A stretch of DNA of 64,000 nt from Elgaria multicarinata webbii (Eukaryota > Chordata > Lepidosauria > Squamata > Anguidae), in the NCBI RefSeq assembly GCF_023053635.1, contig NC_086175.1:121842740-121906739 (forward strand), in the 5' to 3' direction. The position numbers were made by a program, and so were the translations under genes. Positions within the stretch are counted from its first letter, which is position 1, and each line of letters begins with the position of its first letter. The notes under the pieces are model-generated. The model was not told where the DNA came from. It saw only the letters and a program-made list of their open reading frames with translations, and ran no database searches. Below, in pieces: positions 46,769 through 57,424 of the stretch.

Positions 46769-47521
46769 TAACAAATAAGAGATGCATCTTTCAACCAATT
46801 TGTGGAGGTTAATTATGATGACCATCATGTTACCTTTGTGCAATACAGATCTATTTGTACTTGTTGGCAGTGAATTTTTTATTCCTGTTATTTTTTTAAA
46901 ATTATTTTATTTTCACGTGCTAACCTTTATTCTCTCTCTTGTTTAGTATTAAACTTCGACCAGGTCACTTTATTTGTGCTGTTTTATACACCAATCAGTA
47001 CTTTTTCATGATGCGTTGGCTTATTTACAGGACGGCTATTTGCAATTGTTCCTGTTGTGTATTTTTTTTATCGTTGTATTTATTCCTGGCCTTCTGATAT
47101 GTTGTGAGCAGGTTCCGGGCAAAGAGGTAAACAAGCAAACAGATCAGAGTGACAAGGAGTAATTAAGAGATCGATATTCACTCGTGTGCGAAATTGGTTC
47201 CAAGTGTTTCTCTTGTGTTACGCCTTTTCCTTTCACGTCTGTTTACTTCTTCCAGTATACTTCTCTCTTTGTTCTACTTATGCCATGGACTTTAGCCTTT
47301 CTCCCTCTCTATAGCTTGTCTCTAACAGACTGAATACACATCACCAGAATGGCATTCCTTTAGACATGGGAGGCTACATAGGCATGTAAACACAGGTATA
47401 TAAAAAGCTTGTAAACGATTATCTGCCCTGAGGTCCATGCAACAAGGTGGCAACCATCCCGTGTTCGATATGGCTTACGCTGGAGTGTGTCTCATAATCA
47501 ATAAATCACGAATTGGGTCCA
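46769..47521 (-). other. PANX1: probable PANX1 3' UTR
   Basis: This lies just 3' of the PANX1 stop on the - strand. Candidate AATAAA signals on the - strand lie at about 47080, 46970, 46926 and 46878; which is used cannot be told. Confidence 0.45.
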
Positions 47522-47613
47522 TCAGCAAGAAGAATCCAGCAATCTCTGGCGAAGCTTGCCATCTTCTTGAACGGTTCTGGCTTCCTCGCCTGACGATGTG
47601 GGCTTTGCCAAAT
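47522..47613 (-). CDS. PANX1: PANX1 last coding exon (exon 5)
   Basis: On the - strand an acceptor (ggtcttcag) precedes base 47613. The two first bases complete a codon begun in exon 4 (G|AT, Asp). The frame then reads LAKPTSSGEEARTVQEDGKL and ends RQRLLDSSC, with TGA at 47524-47522. Human PANX1 ends with the same residues, ...ARQRLLDSSC, so this is the true C-terminus despite its 30-codon size. The C-tail plugs the channel pore and is removed by caspases or held in place by phosphorylation in other species. The longer ORFs across this place on the + strand (47437-47667) are shadows. Confidence 0.93.
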
Positions 47614-48544
47614 CTGAAGACCAACAGACGACGACAAATGGAAACACTGTTTATTCTTTTTGTGTAATCACAAAGAAAGGGGCTTGTTACTCTGAAACCC
47701 AGCGACCAAATATGTTTTGGGGTGTTTTTTTTATGCAGGCAGGGAGTGGTGCTTTCAATCCCCTAAATCAGAGCTATGTGAACATACTCAATAAGGATGG
47801 GCACTAGGATGTGTGAATCAAGACAAAGAAAGGACAGATGTATACAAGGACTATGTAACTGTCCATAGTGTTCTGTACAGGAGTTGGTATTTAAAACTAA
47901 AAGACGTCAGGTTGGATCTAGGCTTGGCCATATCTAGGACAGACCCACTGAAATCAATGAGACTTTAGTCAGTCATGACTAAATTAAGTCCCATTGATTT
48001 CAATAGGTATTATTAAGTCTGGATCCACCCATTAGGGTTGCAAATCCTTTGCCCATTTCCTTGAGAATCAGTCTCATTGAATCCAGCAGGGCTTACTTCC
48101 AAGTGAACGTGCAAATGATCAGGCTATTGATTAGGAAAATTTGCATGCATTCCCAAACACTTCCCTACGCAAATGCAGAAGTCTGTGTTGCCTTTGTATG
48201 CTCCTGTGGGATGCGGTACTTCAGTCCCAGGGGCCAAAACTGGCCTGCCTGGTGTCCCAATCTGACCTTCTAGGGTTTCCCAGATGTCCACACCCCTTCC
48301 TTGCCCCACCCTCTTTCCTTGCCAGCTTGTGTGTGTGTGTTCCCTTCCACCCCCATTCAAAAGGTGAAAATGCCTCTCCCAGGTCTTAGTTACTGGCAGT
48401 AAGAGCTTTAAGATGAAATATTCTGATATATTTTTGTATGTTTGCTTTGCACTTTTGCCTTTTGTCCACCACTGCAATGCACCTCCTGAGAGCTTTTCTG
48501 AAGTTGTATTTGGCACTGAAAGAGATTCGACATCCCAGTTTAGT

Positions 48545-48752
48545 ATTTTAAAATTTGTATAAGAATATCAGAAGAGCCCTGCTGGATCAGACCAAGGATC
48601 CATCTAGTCCAGCACTCTGTTCACACAGTGGCCCACCGGCTGTCCACCAGGAAACCACAAGCAGGACACAGTGCAACAGCACCCTCCTACCCATGTTCCC
48701 CAACAACTGGTGTATACAAGTTTACTGCCTCTGATACTGGTATACCACTGTG
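48545..48752 (-). mobile_element. CR1-type LINE 3' end (second subfamily)
   Basis: Antisense 'gccctgctggatcagaccaa', 'tccatctagtccagcactct', 'gttccccaacaactggtgta'. Same end as 34450. Confidence 0.82.
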
Positions 48753-48784
48753 ATAGATTTTATGATATATTAGTAATTTTTAAA

Positions 48785-48917
48785 GGATGCAATCCTATGC
48801 ATGTTTAGACAGAAAGAAGTCCTACAACTCCCAATGTTCGCCAGCCATGGTTGATTGGGGAATGCTGTGAGTTGTAGGGTTTTTTTTCCTGCCTAAACAT
48901 GGTATAGGATTGCACCC
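48785..48917. mobile_element. palindromic MITE (family E, 'tgcaatcctatgcatg')
   Basis: Left arm 'ggatgcaatcctatgcatgt', right arm 'ggtataggattgcaccc', inner arms 'agtcctacaactcccaa' and 'gagttgtagggtt'. Followed by TAA. Copies at 60112 and 61467. Confidence 0.75.
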
Positions 48918-48956
48918 TAAGTGAAATGAAGTCCCATGAAAGCAAAGCAGCCTTAC

Positions 48957-49627
48957 CTTGTAATTCTGTTGCATTGTTTGCCACTTCAGCTTCAGTTTTC
49001 TTTCCACAGTCCGGTTTGACTGGGGGCAACCTGCCATCGACAGCATCCATTTTAATTGAACCCAGGTTCATCAGCAGCTGCAAGGCATCAAACCGCTCTC
49101 CGCTGCCTTTCAGGTTCTCCAGAACTTTGAGGCACTTGTACGATTTGAGCTCGCTCACATTTTCCTCAAGGAAGAGGAGGTAGAGGCTCAAGTCATCGTA
49201 GCGCTTGGTTTTGATTTTGAGAACGTCAAAGGTTGGCAAAAGCTCGTACACTTGCAGGATGTCCGAGCTCTGCCTGAACGGCACCAGCAACGCGTAAATC
49301 ACGAGAGGCGTGAGCAGCAAGTACACGATAATGTTGATATAACTGAGTAGCTGGAAGATACCGACGGCGATCAGTTTGCACTGAAACCGTTCTGGAACAG
49401 TTGTGTCATTCTTTAATATCCCGGTTTTGATGTTGCAGATAAACTCATCGGTCATTGAGGAAAGACTGATATAATAGCCCAGGTAGAGGCAAGCCAACAG
49501 AACGATGGTCAGCGTTAGCAAACGGCAAACAATATACTTGATTATTAAGCTCTTGGAGCCTTTCTTTGTTTTCAGGTACTGTTCCACAATAGGATACTTA
49601 AAGTAGCTGTCAGATATCTCCCAAAAA
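48957..49627 (-). CDS. PANX1: PANX1 coding exon 4 (TM3, TM4, C-tail start)
   Basis: The exon encodes 223 codons from [20 protein letters not shown] to NNATELQ, with one base over at each end. PANX1 forms heptameric plasma-membrane channels that release ATP and other small anions. Visible features: the [21 protein letters not shown] transmembrane segment (TM3); the second extracellular loop with the NDT glycosylation site in ILKNDTTVP (human NDSTVP); TM4 [20 protein letters not shown]-type sequence; the cytosolic domain with PTFDVL and [20 protein letters not shown]. The caspase site at the start of the tail is kept as DAVD|G (human DVVD|G). The acceptor ttttccag precedes 49627, so the ORF's apparent start at 49656 is intronic. 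The donor is gtaagg. Confidence 0.97.
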
Positions 49628-49705
49628 CTGGAAAACAAAACAAAACAAAAAGCCAATATCCAGAGCTATTACATCAGGATTTCATTTGTCTTAGATGCTG
49701 CAGAA

Positions 49706-49707
<2 letters not shown>

Positions 49708-49745
<38 letters not shown>
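49708..49745 (+). repeat. (AC)n microsatellite
   Basis: About 18 CA units with one interruption, inside PANX1 intron 3. Confidence 0.95.
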
Positions 49746-49755
<10 letters not shown>

Positions 49756-49959
49756 GAGGAAACTGGGAAATGGCTCAAAATTCCTAGGCATCAGTGTCAT
49801 GCTTTGAGATACATTTTGGAACAGCAGCTCTGCTAAGTCTGCTGCAGTGCAAACAAAATGCTAACACCTTTATAGTGGCATGCACTTTTGTAGGACAGGG
49901 CCTACCTTCATTCAATGAATGTGGACAGCCAAAATGGTGGTGTGTTTGAGTGTGTGTAC

Positions 49960-50351
49960 TGTTAAGTTTAAGAAAGTAAAAGGCTTGCGTAGTCATTAAA
50001 ATTGTGTGTGTGGCTATCTCAAGGCTAAACAGAGGAAGACTACGAGCAATTACCATGAGATAGAAGCTGTACTGGGAACCTTGCCAGGATTCTGTAAGAT
50101 ATCATGGTGTTAATGATATGAACATACCAAAGATCCTTGAGGCTGGGTTAGCCTAATCACAGCTGTATATAATATAGATAAAAAACTGTGTATATATGTA
50201 TATGTGTATAGCTTTTGTCACTCTGCACAATGACACGGAACTGTAAAGAAGTCTGAAGCTAATAAACTTACTCTGCTAAGTAAGAGCTGCATTGTGAAGC
50301 TGTGTTTCTGAGCACAAACAGAATTCCCAAGGAAAAGTTCTGGCCCCAACA
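49960..50351 (+). mobile_element. candidate solo LTR, ~392 bp
   Basis: Starts TGTTAAG and ends CCCCAACA (TGTT..AACA ends), has a TATA-like 'tatataatatagataaaa' near 50166 and AATAAA at 50261-50266, spaced as in retroviral LTRs. No target duplication is visible, because a LINE tail abuts its right end. Fossil; family not determined. Confidence 0.45.
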
Positions 50352-50352
50352 T

Positions 50353-50391
<39 letters not shown>

Positions 50392-50460
50392 TCATATTTA
50401 TACCCCGCTCCTCAGCCAAAAAAGGCTCTCAGAGCGGCTTACACTTAGCAACACTTAGCC
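50352..50460 (-). mobile_element. LINE 3' tail with (TTTA)n
   Basis: Ten TTTA units, then 'tataccccgctcctcagcca' and 'ggctctcagagcggcttaca', an antisense LINE 3' hairpin of a different subfamily from the young L2. Confidence 0.65.
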
Positions 50461-50528
50461 CTCAGGCTTACAATCTAATAAAGACATGACACACAAGGAA
50501 AAGGAGTCAAGGAAGGAGGGAGGGAGGA

Positions 50529-50590
<62 letters not shown>
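50529..50590 (+). repeat. (GA)n microsatellite
   Basis: About 30 GA units directly before the minisatellite. Confidence 0.95.
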
Positions 50591-50593
<3 letters not shown>

Positions 50594-51543
50594 CAACAGG
50601 AGCAGGCCCCGATGTTTCCTCGGCCTGCTCCTGTCCCCTCGGTCCTTCTTCTTCCCCACAGGGCCAAGATGGCAGTTTGCCCTGTGGGGGTGGGGGAAGA
50701 GTCCAGCAGGAGCAGGCCCCGATGTTACTTCTGCCTGCTCCTGTCCCCTTGCTCTTTCTTCTTCCCCACAGGGCCAAGATGGCAGTTTGCCCTGTGGGGG
50801 GGGGGGGGAAGAGTCCAGCAGGAGCAGGCCCCGATGTTACTTCTGCCTGTTCCTGTCCCCTCGGTCCTTCTTCTTCCCCACAGGGCCAAGATGGCAGTTT
50901 GCCCTGTGGGGGTGAGGGAAGAGTCCAAGAGGAGCAGGCCCCGATGTTACTTCTGCCTGCTCCTGTCCCCTTGCTCTTTCCTCTTCCCCACAGGGCCAAG
51001 ATGGCAGTTTGCCCTGTGGGGGGGGGGAAGAGTCCAGCAGGAGCAGGCCCCGATGTTACTTCTGCCTGCTCCTGTCCCCTCGGTCCTTCCTCTTCCCCAC
51101 AGGGCCAAGATGGCAGTTTGCCCTGTGGGGGGGGGGGGGGGAAGAGTCCAGCAGGAGCAGGCCCCGATGTTACTTCTGCCTGCTCCTGTCCCCTCGGTCC
51201 TCCCTCTTCCCCACAGGGCCAAGATGGCAGTTTGCCCTGTGGGGGTGGGGGGAGAGTCCAAGAGGAGCAGGCCCCGATGTTACTTCTGCCTGCTCCTGTC
51301 CCCTTGCTCTTTCTTCTTCCCCACAGGGCCAAGATGGCAGTTTGCCCTGTGGGGGGGGGGGGAAGAGTCCAGCAGGAGCAGGCCCCGATGTTACTTCTGC
51401 CTGCTCCTGTCCCCTCGGTCCTTCTTCTTCCCCACAGGGCCAAGATGGCAGTTTGCCCTGTGTGTGTGTGGGGGGGGGAAGAGTCCAGCAGGAGCAGGCC
51501 CCGATGTTACTTCTGCCTGCTCCTGTCCCCTCGGTCCTTCTTC
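50591..51543. repeat. minisatellite, ~111-bp unit, 8.5 copies
   Basis: Units start (gtcca) at 50591, 50701, 50813, 50923, 51032, 51146, 51256, 51367 and 51483; the last is 61 bp. Lengths of 109-116 bp differ mostly in a G run of 5-14. Each unit has two inverted repeats: GGAGCAGG..CCTGCTCC and the perfect 11-bp pair CCCCACAGGGC..GCCCTGTGGGG around CAAGATGGCAGTTT. Two variants (ctcggtcc and cttgctct) alternate irregularly. Both strands are open for over 300 codons because units are near multiples of three, so these are not genes. Confidence 0.95.
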
Positions 51544-53173
51544 AACATGTACTGCTGCGGAACTGCAGAACTGAGAGGAAGGACACACTGGTTTGGGCCA
51601 CAGGCCAGAGGAACAATAGCGGCTGGGAGGTTGCACCTCCTCCCTCCAAAGCAAAGAGAATATTAGAAAGCAGGGAATTCTTTTCTCACTCATATCAGAA
51701 AGAATTCAATGCCCCGTGACAGAAGATTGGGAAAGGACTCTCTGTTGTCAGCTGCCTCAGTGATCATTGATCAAAAGCATATAGCATACACACGCACAAT
51801 GGTAGGAAGGACTGTTTTGCAAAGTGAGCTTAAAAAAAATGAACACGTAATGAAATTAGAGATACCATCTGTGAGGCAATCTATTCAACTAAATGCAAAT
51901 CAACAAGTCCAAAGTTGTAGATGGGTTTATCTACATTCATAGCTGGATTTTTAATTGATTGCTGGAGAGATGGAGAATACAGCAATATTCTCAAGAAGAA
52001 GTATTACATTTTTAGATAGATCTGGTACTTTCTGGCGTATGACAATGGTGCCAGCATCCTAGAGGCATGCATACAACGGTATTATGTGATGGCACTAAAG
52101 GCATTTTTTCTTACAGAAGTAATGCAAAAGGCTTTTACTGGTATGAAGAATTTTACTGGTCCTGACTGGCATGAAGAACTTGTCAATTGATTTTTAAAGT
52201 CTGATCCCCAGAGGATAGAAGTAATGGAATCCTTATTGAATCCAGAAAGAAATTCTATGGTTTTCAGCTGTAGCCTTTTGAAAAGTCTACCCTCTCTGCT
52301 GATACCTGCTGTAAGCAATTCCGTCTTTTTAGCTAGGCTTTTTTAAAAACATGCAATTCTGGGCAATGCAAAAAAATTTTACAAGTTCTAGTAGCCTTTA
52401 ATGTTTAGCCCCTCCTCCTATCATTTTAGGAAGAGGAAAACAGCAGGTGAAAACACGCTTAGTGTGACTGCTAGATTCTTAACTTGGACAGATACCAAAA
52501 TGAAAGTGAGTTGATCCTTAACAGTGGTCTGATTTCAAGAAATCCATTTTCGTTCGGAGACGGAGACGCTTGTAACAGGTTCCATTTCGTGAAGAGGGGC
52601 TGGCATGCACTTGTTCAACCACCTGTGTTTTTCTAGACTCCAGGCCCATCAAGGCCAGAATGGAACTTTTGCTAAATTAGTCAACAATGTCAGTTGGGCT
52701 GTGGTGAGAGATTTTTATTCCCCCAACACCCTCCTGAAAGCCAAGGAGGTTCTTCTAATCAACAGTGACTAGCTAAGGAGGCTTGTCTCTGAGCAGACTA
52801 CGCTGCCAGCTAGCAATTGGCTCAGGGAGTTACCTCAAAAGAAATTGTCCAGCCAGGTAGAGATTGGCTATGGAGGCTCACCTCACAAGGGGATATAAAG
52901 CAAGGGGGACTATAGTTGCCCTTTATTTTCATTTTCGTCTTCAGTCCTGGTCTTCATTGTCGTCTTGGTCTACCTGTGCCAACTTCCCTCCCAGCTTGTG
53001 GACTTCTTACATCCTGGATTGGGCTCTGTCCTACTGGAAGAACCTTACTTAATATAGGATAGGTTTAGGTATTGCTTTGTTATATTTGCCTGCAGCATTG
53101 TTCCAGAGGGTTTCTCTATTGCCCCCTCCCCCTGATATTTGTACACATTTTACCCCCTTCCCTTCCTCCTATG

Positions 53174-54122
53174 TAAATGGACGGGGCTGCACTCTATCTA
53201 AAGGATCGGGTCTGTAGTTTGGGGGTGCTCTTGGATCCAGAACTGTCACTGGAGGCACAGGTAAACTCAGTGGCAAAGAGCACCTTTTATCAGCTTAGGT
53301 TGATATACCAACTACGCCCTTATCTGGACAGAGATAGCCTAGCTACAGTTATCCATGCTCTGATAACCTCTCGTTTGGATTACTGCAATGCGTTATACGT
53401 GGGGCTGCCTTTGAAGACGGTCCGGAAGCTTCAGCTGGTACAAAATAGGGCAGCCCGTTTACTAACAGGGACTGGCCGGCGAGATCACATTACGCCAGTC
53501 CTTTTACAACTTCATTGGCTGCCAGTCCAGGCCCGGGCCCGATTCAAAGTGCTGGTATTGACATTTAAAGCCCTAAACGGTTTGGGGCCTGGTTATTTGA
53601 AGGAACGCCTCCTCCCGTATGTACCTGCCCGGACCTTAAGATCATCTACAGGGGCCCTTCTCCGTGAGCCCCTGCCAAAGGAAGTGAGGCAGGTGGCTAC
53701 TAGGAGGAGGGCTTTCTCCGCTGTGGCACCCCGGTTGTGGAATGAGCTCCCCAGAGAGGTCCGCCTGGCGCCTACACTGTACTCCTTTCGTCGCCAGCTG
53801 AAGACCTTTTTATTCTCTCAGTATTTTAACACTTAATTTTAACTTAAATTTAAATTTTACTGTTTTAACTCTGTATTTCCTTGAGAGAGAGCTTCGGCTA
53901 TTGGGCGGTATAAAAATGTAATAAATAAATAAAATATTTTAATTTTATATCAATTTTGCTGTGTGGTTTTTATTCTGGTTGTGCTTTTTATATTGTATTG
54001 TGTATTTGTGCTTTTAACCTGTTGGTTATCTTACTATGATTTTAATGTTTGTGAACCGCCCAGAGAGCTTCGGCTATTGGACGGTATAGAAATGTAATAA
54101 ATAAATAAATAAAAATAAATAA
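53174..54122 (+). mobile_element. L2-like LINE, young 3' part
   Basis: 5'-truncated sister of 40708-42873. The frame 53177-53836 (219 codons) is open and almost identical to the end of the 613-codon ORF (SLEAQVNSVAKSTFYQLRLI; RRAFSAVAPRLWNELPREVR). The 3' UTR carries an extra 56-bp tail piece at 53879-53934. Confidence 0.93.
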
Positions 54123-54805
54123 ACTGAATCTCAGGCTTTAGAGCTGTGTGTTTTTCTTTCAGGGAAACCCTCAGCACTAATTCCATAAGCCTTCTGTTTG
54201 GTTTTGCTCTAGTTTTAGGCCTAGAGTTCGCAATAGAGGGGGCTGGCTTGCCCCCCAATTTCTGAAGCCTTAGGTGAGTCCTGTAAGGTCTGAAGGTCCC
54301 CTGGTTCAGGCTGAGGTGGACATTAAGAGGTGGTGGCAGACTACCAGTAATTGTTTGACCCTGCCTACACTGCAGAGAGCTGGGGGCACCTCCCATTTTG
54401 CCCTTCACCTCTGAGTAGTGGTGGCATGCCCATAGCATACAGTCTTAAAACTGCTTTCCTTCTTCCCAAGGAGCCCTGGGAATTACAGTTCTGTCAGGTG
54501 GACTACGGACTTCTAACAGAATATTATTAACACCTTAACAAACTACAATTCCCAGCATTCTTTTGGAGGAAGTTGTGACATATAAAATGGCTCAACACTG
54601 AGTGCTTCCAGATGGAAGGCTCTTAACGCTACCAATCAGAAGGCACTGTGAGTCTATTCCATCTTTCCCTTCTTAATGGATTGTTTTGTGATTAGAAAAT
54701 ATGATGTAAGAAGTGGTGGAAAAGTATGGGAGGGTTCTGGAAGACAAGATCATCTTGACCTTCCATAAAATTCCGTGAATGAGGCAAGGTGATTGCATAA
54801 TTGAT

Positions 54806-54852
54806 TATACACACACACACACACACAAACACGTATGTATGTATGTATGTAT
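54806..54852 (+). repeat. (AC)n and (GTAT)n microsatellites
   Basis: About 11 AC units followed a few bases later by about 5 GTAT units. Confidence 0.9.
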
Positions 54853-54951
54853 AATCAAGGTTGTTTATACAGATTAAGATAAAGTAACGATGCAAAAATA
54901 CAACCACTAAAATCCCTAATAACTTTGGAGGAAACAGGTTTGCAACTCTCA

Positions 54952-55290
54952 TCAGTGCCAGCTCCAGGCTTTTGAGGGCCCTTGGGCAAGACACCTCAAT
55001 GGGTCCCCTCCTTCAGTCTACCTTCTCACCACTATTGTCACAAGAGGGTATCTCTCCTCTTCATTACTTGCTTTATTGACAGGCAGGAGCCAGTGGAGTA
55101 AGTAGGCAGTGGCATCTACTGCTCCTTCTCAGTAACTTTGTCTGGGCCAAAGCAAGAGGCAGGTGAACAAGCAGGTTGCCATGGTGAAGAGGAGGAGCTT
55201 CTACAGGGCCCTCTTGTCAGTGGCCCCTGGTGAGGTGAGGGCCCTCAGCAGGTGCCCAACCATGCCTACTTTTGACACAGGCCCTGCCGC
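54952..55290 (+). repeat. interspersed repeat, uninterrupted copy
   Basis: Counterpart of 37843-38168 plus 38710-38735: 'cagctccaggcttttgaggg', 'ggtgaacaagcaggttgcca', 'ctcagcaggtgcccaacc', 'gacacaggccctgccg'. The family is not named. Confidence 0.65.
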
Positions 55291-55424
55291 TCAATAGCTA
55301 TCTGGCCATGGTTTTCTACTTATTATGTAATGTGGATGTGAGTGGTGTACATATTTTTCACTTTAAGTGTATTTTAATTTTTGTATGTTTTGAACCTGAA
55401 AAATGGAAAAGAATGAGACATTAC

Positions 55425-55648
55425 CTCTGAGCTATGTTCTCATTAACAGCTGGTACTGAGCCGACAGAGTCCCTCATGTCACCATTACGGCAGCTGTTCG
55501 CGGCTTTGATTGCTCTGTTATAGGCCTTGTCGAGTTCTTCCATAATAAATTTCAGGTCTGAACAAAGGTGGGGTGCTGCGGTGAAGCGCCAGAAGAGACA
55601 GGGCAGGTACAGTAAGATTGCAACTAGCAGAAGGATGTATGGGAAAAA
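55425..55648 (-). CDS. PANX1: PANX1 coding exon 3 (TM2, cytosolic loop)
   Basis: On the - strand, after acceptor ttccctag, the frame reads [20 protein letters not shown] (TM2), then [20 protein letters not shown] and [20 protein letters not shown], and ends VNENIAQ plus two bases of a Ser codon. Human PANX1 reads [22 protein letters not shown] and [20 protein letters not shown] here. The donor is gtaatg. 224 bp, 74 codons plus 2 bases, phase 2, which joins the single base at the start of exon 4 (AG|T). No long ORF marks this exon. Confidence 0.96.
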
Positions 55649-55851
55649 CTAGGGAAGAAAATAACCAGGTTAGCTCAGAGAAGGATCCGTCTACGAGACA
55701 TCAAAACTGCTGTGACATCTTACAAACTGAACTCACATTCTAGCTAATGTAGGGTTCATATTGCAATGCAGATTTGGAAAATGAAAACAAAACAAACAGA
55801 TTTTAGGTTACAATCCTATATTCCAGGAGTTGTGGCAGGCTGGCCCATCAC

Positions 55852-56350
55852 AACAGGGGCTTGTCTATACGGCTTGTTTACCCCGACCTAAATGAGCATA
55901 TTCGCGTTTCAGGACACATGTCACAGCCGTCCATTCACCGCAGCGCTGGGTTTTTAACACGTTAATGCGCATATTTGCATTTGCGATTTACTGCGACTTT
56001 TGATCTACGTCCAAGTTTGCACCGCATCATAGTTATGTGTCCTTAGGGGAGTTAAATTGCATTTTGACAGGTGGGCGTAACTTTGAGGGCAGGACAAAGT
56101 GATTGGCTGATTTCCTGCCTTCCCACCTATCGTGCACTCTGGCTGCCTCGTTCCTTCCTGCCGTTTTCATGTTGAATTAAGATGGAGCTTTTCAAATGAA
56201 AACAAAGAGGGGTGAACAGGCAGCGAGAGAGAGGAGACCTGTTCAGTCCCCCGCTTGCATCCTCGTCTGCTGCCACGTTCCTTTCCCCACTCACTTTTCC
56301 TCTTCTATGAATCTGCGGAGCTCTGCAGATAAAATTTATAGCTTGTCTTG
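55852..56350. mobile_element. possible non-autonomous DNA transposon
   Basis: Left end 'ggggcttgtctatacggctt' is of the type seen in families B, C and F, and 'tagcttgtcttgtctataat' near 56338 could be a worn right end. The inside is unusually CpG-rich at its left. Weak. Confidence 0.3.
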
Positions 56351-56719
56351 TCTATAATCCATAGCCTCGTATGTGCAAATGTGCATATGTGCACACGTGC
56401 GCATTAATAACTGCACTACAAAAAATAATAATTCAAGAGATAAATCGCTGTTGTTGCTACAGTGTGATGCTCGTTAGCTAGATTCGAATCAACTAAAATT
56501 TGGGTTAAAATTAAATGAGAAGCAATCCTGCTGTCATATAGCCAGGTCTCTAAGAAAACACCCTCTCTGAGGGCAGGATTGAGAAACCCTCTCAGGTTCT
56601 GTGCCATAGACTAGTGTCAGAATCGCAACAACTTTCTCATCTACTGTTGTGCATCCCTAAAAGGGATCTTTAGGTGAACTAGTTGCAGGGCTCTTAACGG
56701 TAGGTTGTCAGAAGCTGAC

Positions 56720-57424
56720 CAAGGCCAGATCTACAGCTGGTGTCAAATCAATACAATCCCATCATGATAACCCTATATCCCTCTTGCGCGTTTATACCTC
56801 ACAGGACACACAATGGTATTTATTGCAGTATTTTGAATAATGTGAAATTAAAAAGCAGGAAATGACACATAGGGCATGTCTAGACCTCCCAGCGTTCCGG
56901 GACGGAGGGGGGAGGATCTCGTGGCATTCTGCTCACAAGATCCTCTGTTTTGGACAGATGATGTGCGCGACATCCTGGGAGGGATGTCGCGCCCGCCATT
57001 TTTGTTTTTTTAATTATTATTGAAGATGAGTGTATGAACACTCCAACACTAATTTGTTATTTTAAAAAACAAATTAATTCTGCTTTCCCCACCCCACCCC
57101 CAATAAGCATGGTTTACTCCTCGTTTACTTGCAAGGATTCGGGACGAAACCATGACGTCCGCACACACCTCCCATGGTCTCGGGACGATCCCGAGACTGC
57201 GGGAAATGTCAGGATTAAAGCCGTCCCTGTTATCCCGGGGAAATGGAGGGATCATCCCTCCCTGCCCCTGGGATCTCCTGTGTATCATGTGGACGCACAG
57301 GGATGATCCTGGGGCGATCCCCGGGTAAGGCATGGTGTAGACATGCCCTATGAAAGCAGTAAATGGAATGTGTATTGTGTCCCAACAGTTATCAGTGTAC
57401 TTCAATACCACTGTAAATCAGCAG
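56720..57424. mobile_element. old element split by a family C copy
   Basis: 'ccagatctacagctggtgtc' at 56724 and 'cagcagggaagatctagtcc' at 57419 look like inverted ends; the right part ('ccaacagttatcagtgtact') matches the family B arm. A family C element (56872-57348) sits inside. Confidence 0.4.
56872..57348. mobile_element. non-autonomous DNA transposon (family C), second copy
   Basis: Ends 'gggcatgtctagacctccca' and 'gtgtagacatgccc', inside 'ctcgggacgatcccgagact' and 'ttatcccggggaaatggagg'. Aligns with 44605-45087 from end to end. Confidence 0.72.

Larger units (their letters stand above)
47614..48956 (-). other. PANX1: PANX1 intron 4
   Basis: Donor gtaagg just below 48957 and acceptor cag above 47613. 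It contains a CR1 3' end (48545-48752) and a palindromic element (48785-48917). Bases 47700-48544 hold nothing I recognise. Confidence 0.9.
49628..55424 (-). other. PANX1: PANX1 intron 3
   Basis: 5.8-kb intron (donor gtaatg below 55425, acceptor cag at 49630-49628). It holds (AC)n, a candidate LTR, a LINE tail, (GA)n, a minisatellite, a young L2 copy and an interspersed repeat. Bases 51544-53173 and 54123-54805 hold nothing I recognise. Confidence 0.9.

Noticed and set aside
18928-47521. IZUMO1R (expected between GPR83 and PANX1 from the human map)
   Set aside because: No folate-receptor-like exon was recognised; it may be absent, moved or too diverged to see by eye.
50591-51543. CRISPR array
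   Set aside because: Units are contiguous ~111-bp tandem repeats without spacers, in a vertebrate intron.
50475-51719. ORFs of 236-362 codons on both strands
   Set aside because: They are translations of the ~111-bp minisatellite, open in several frames at once; no start context, domain or homologue.
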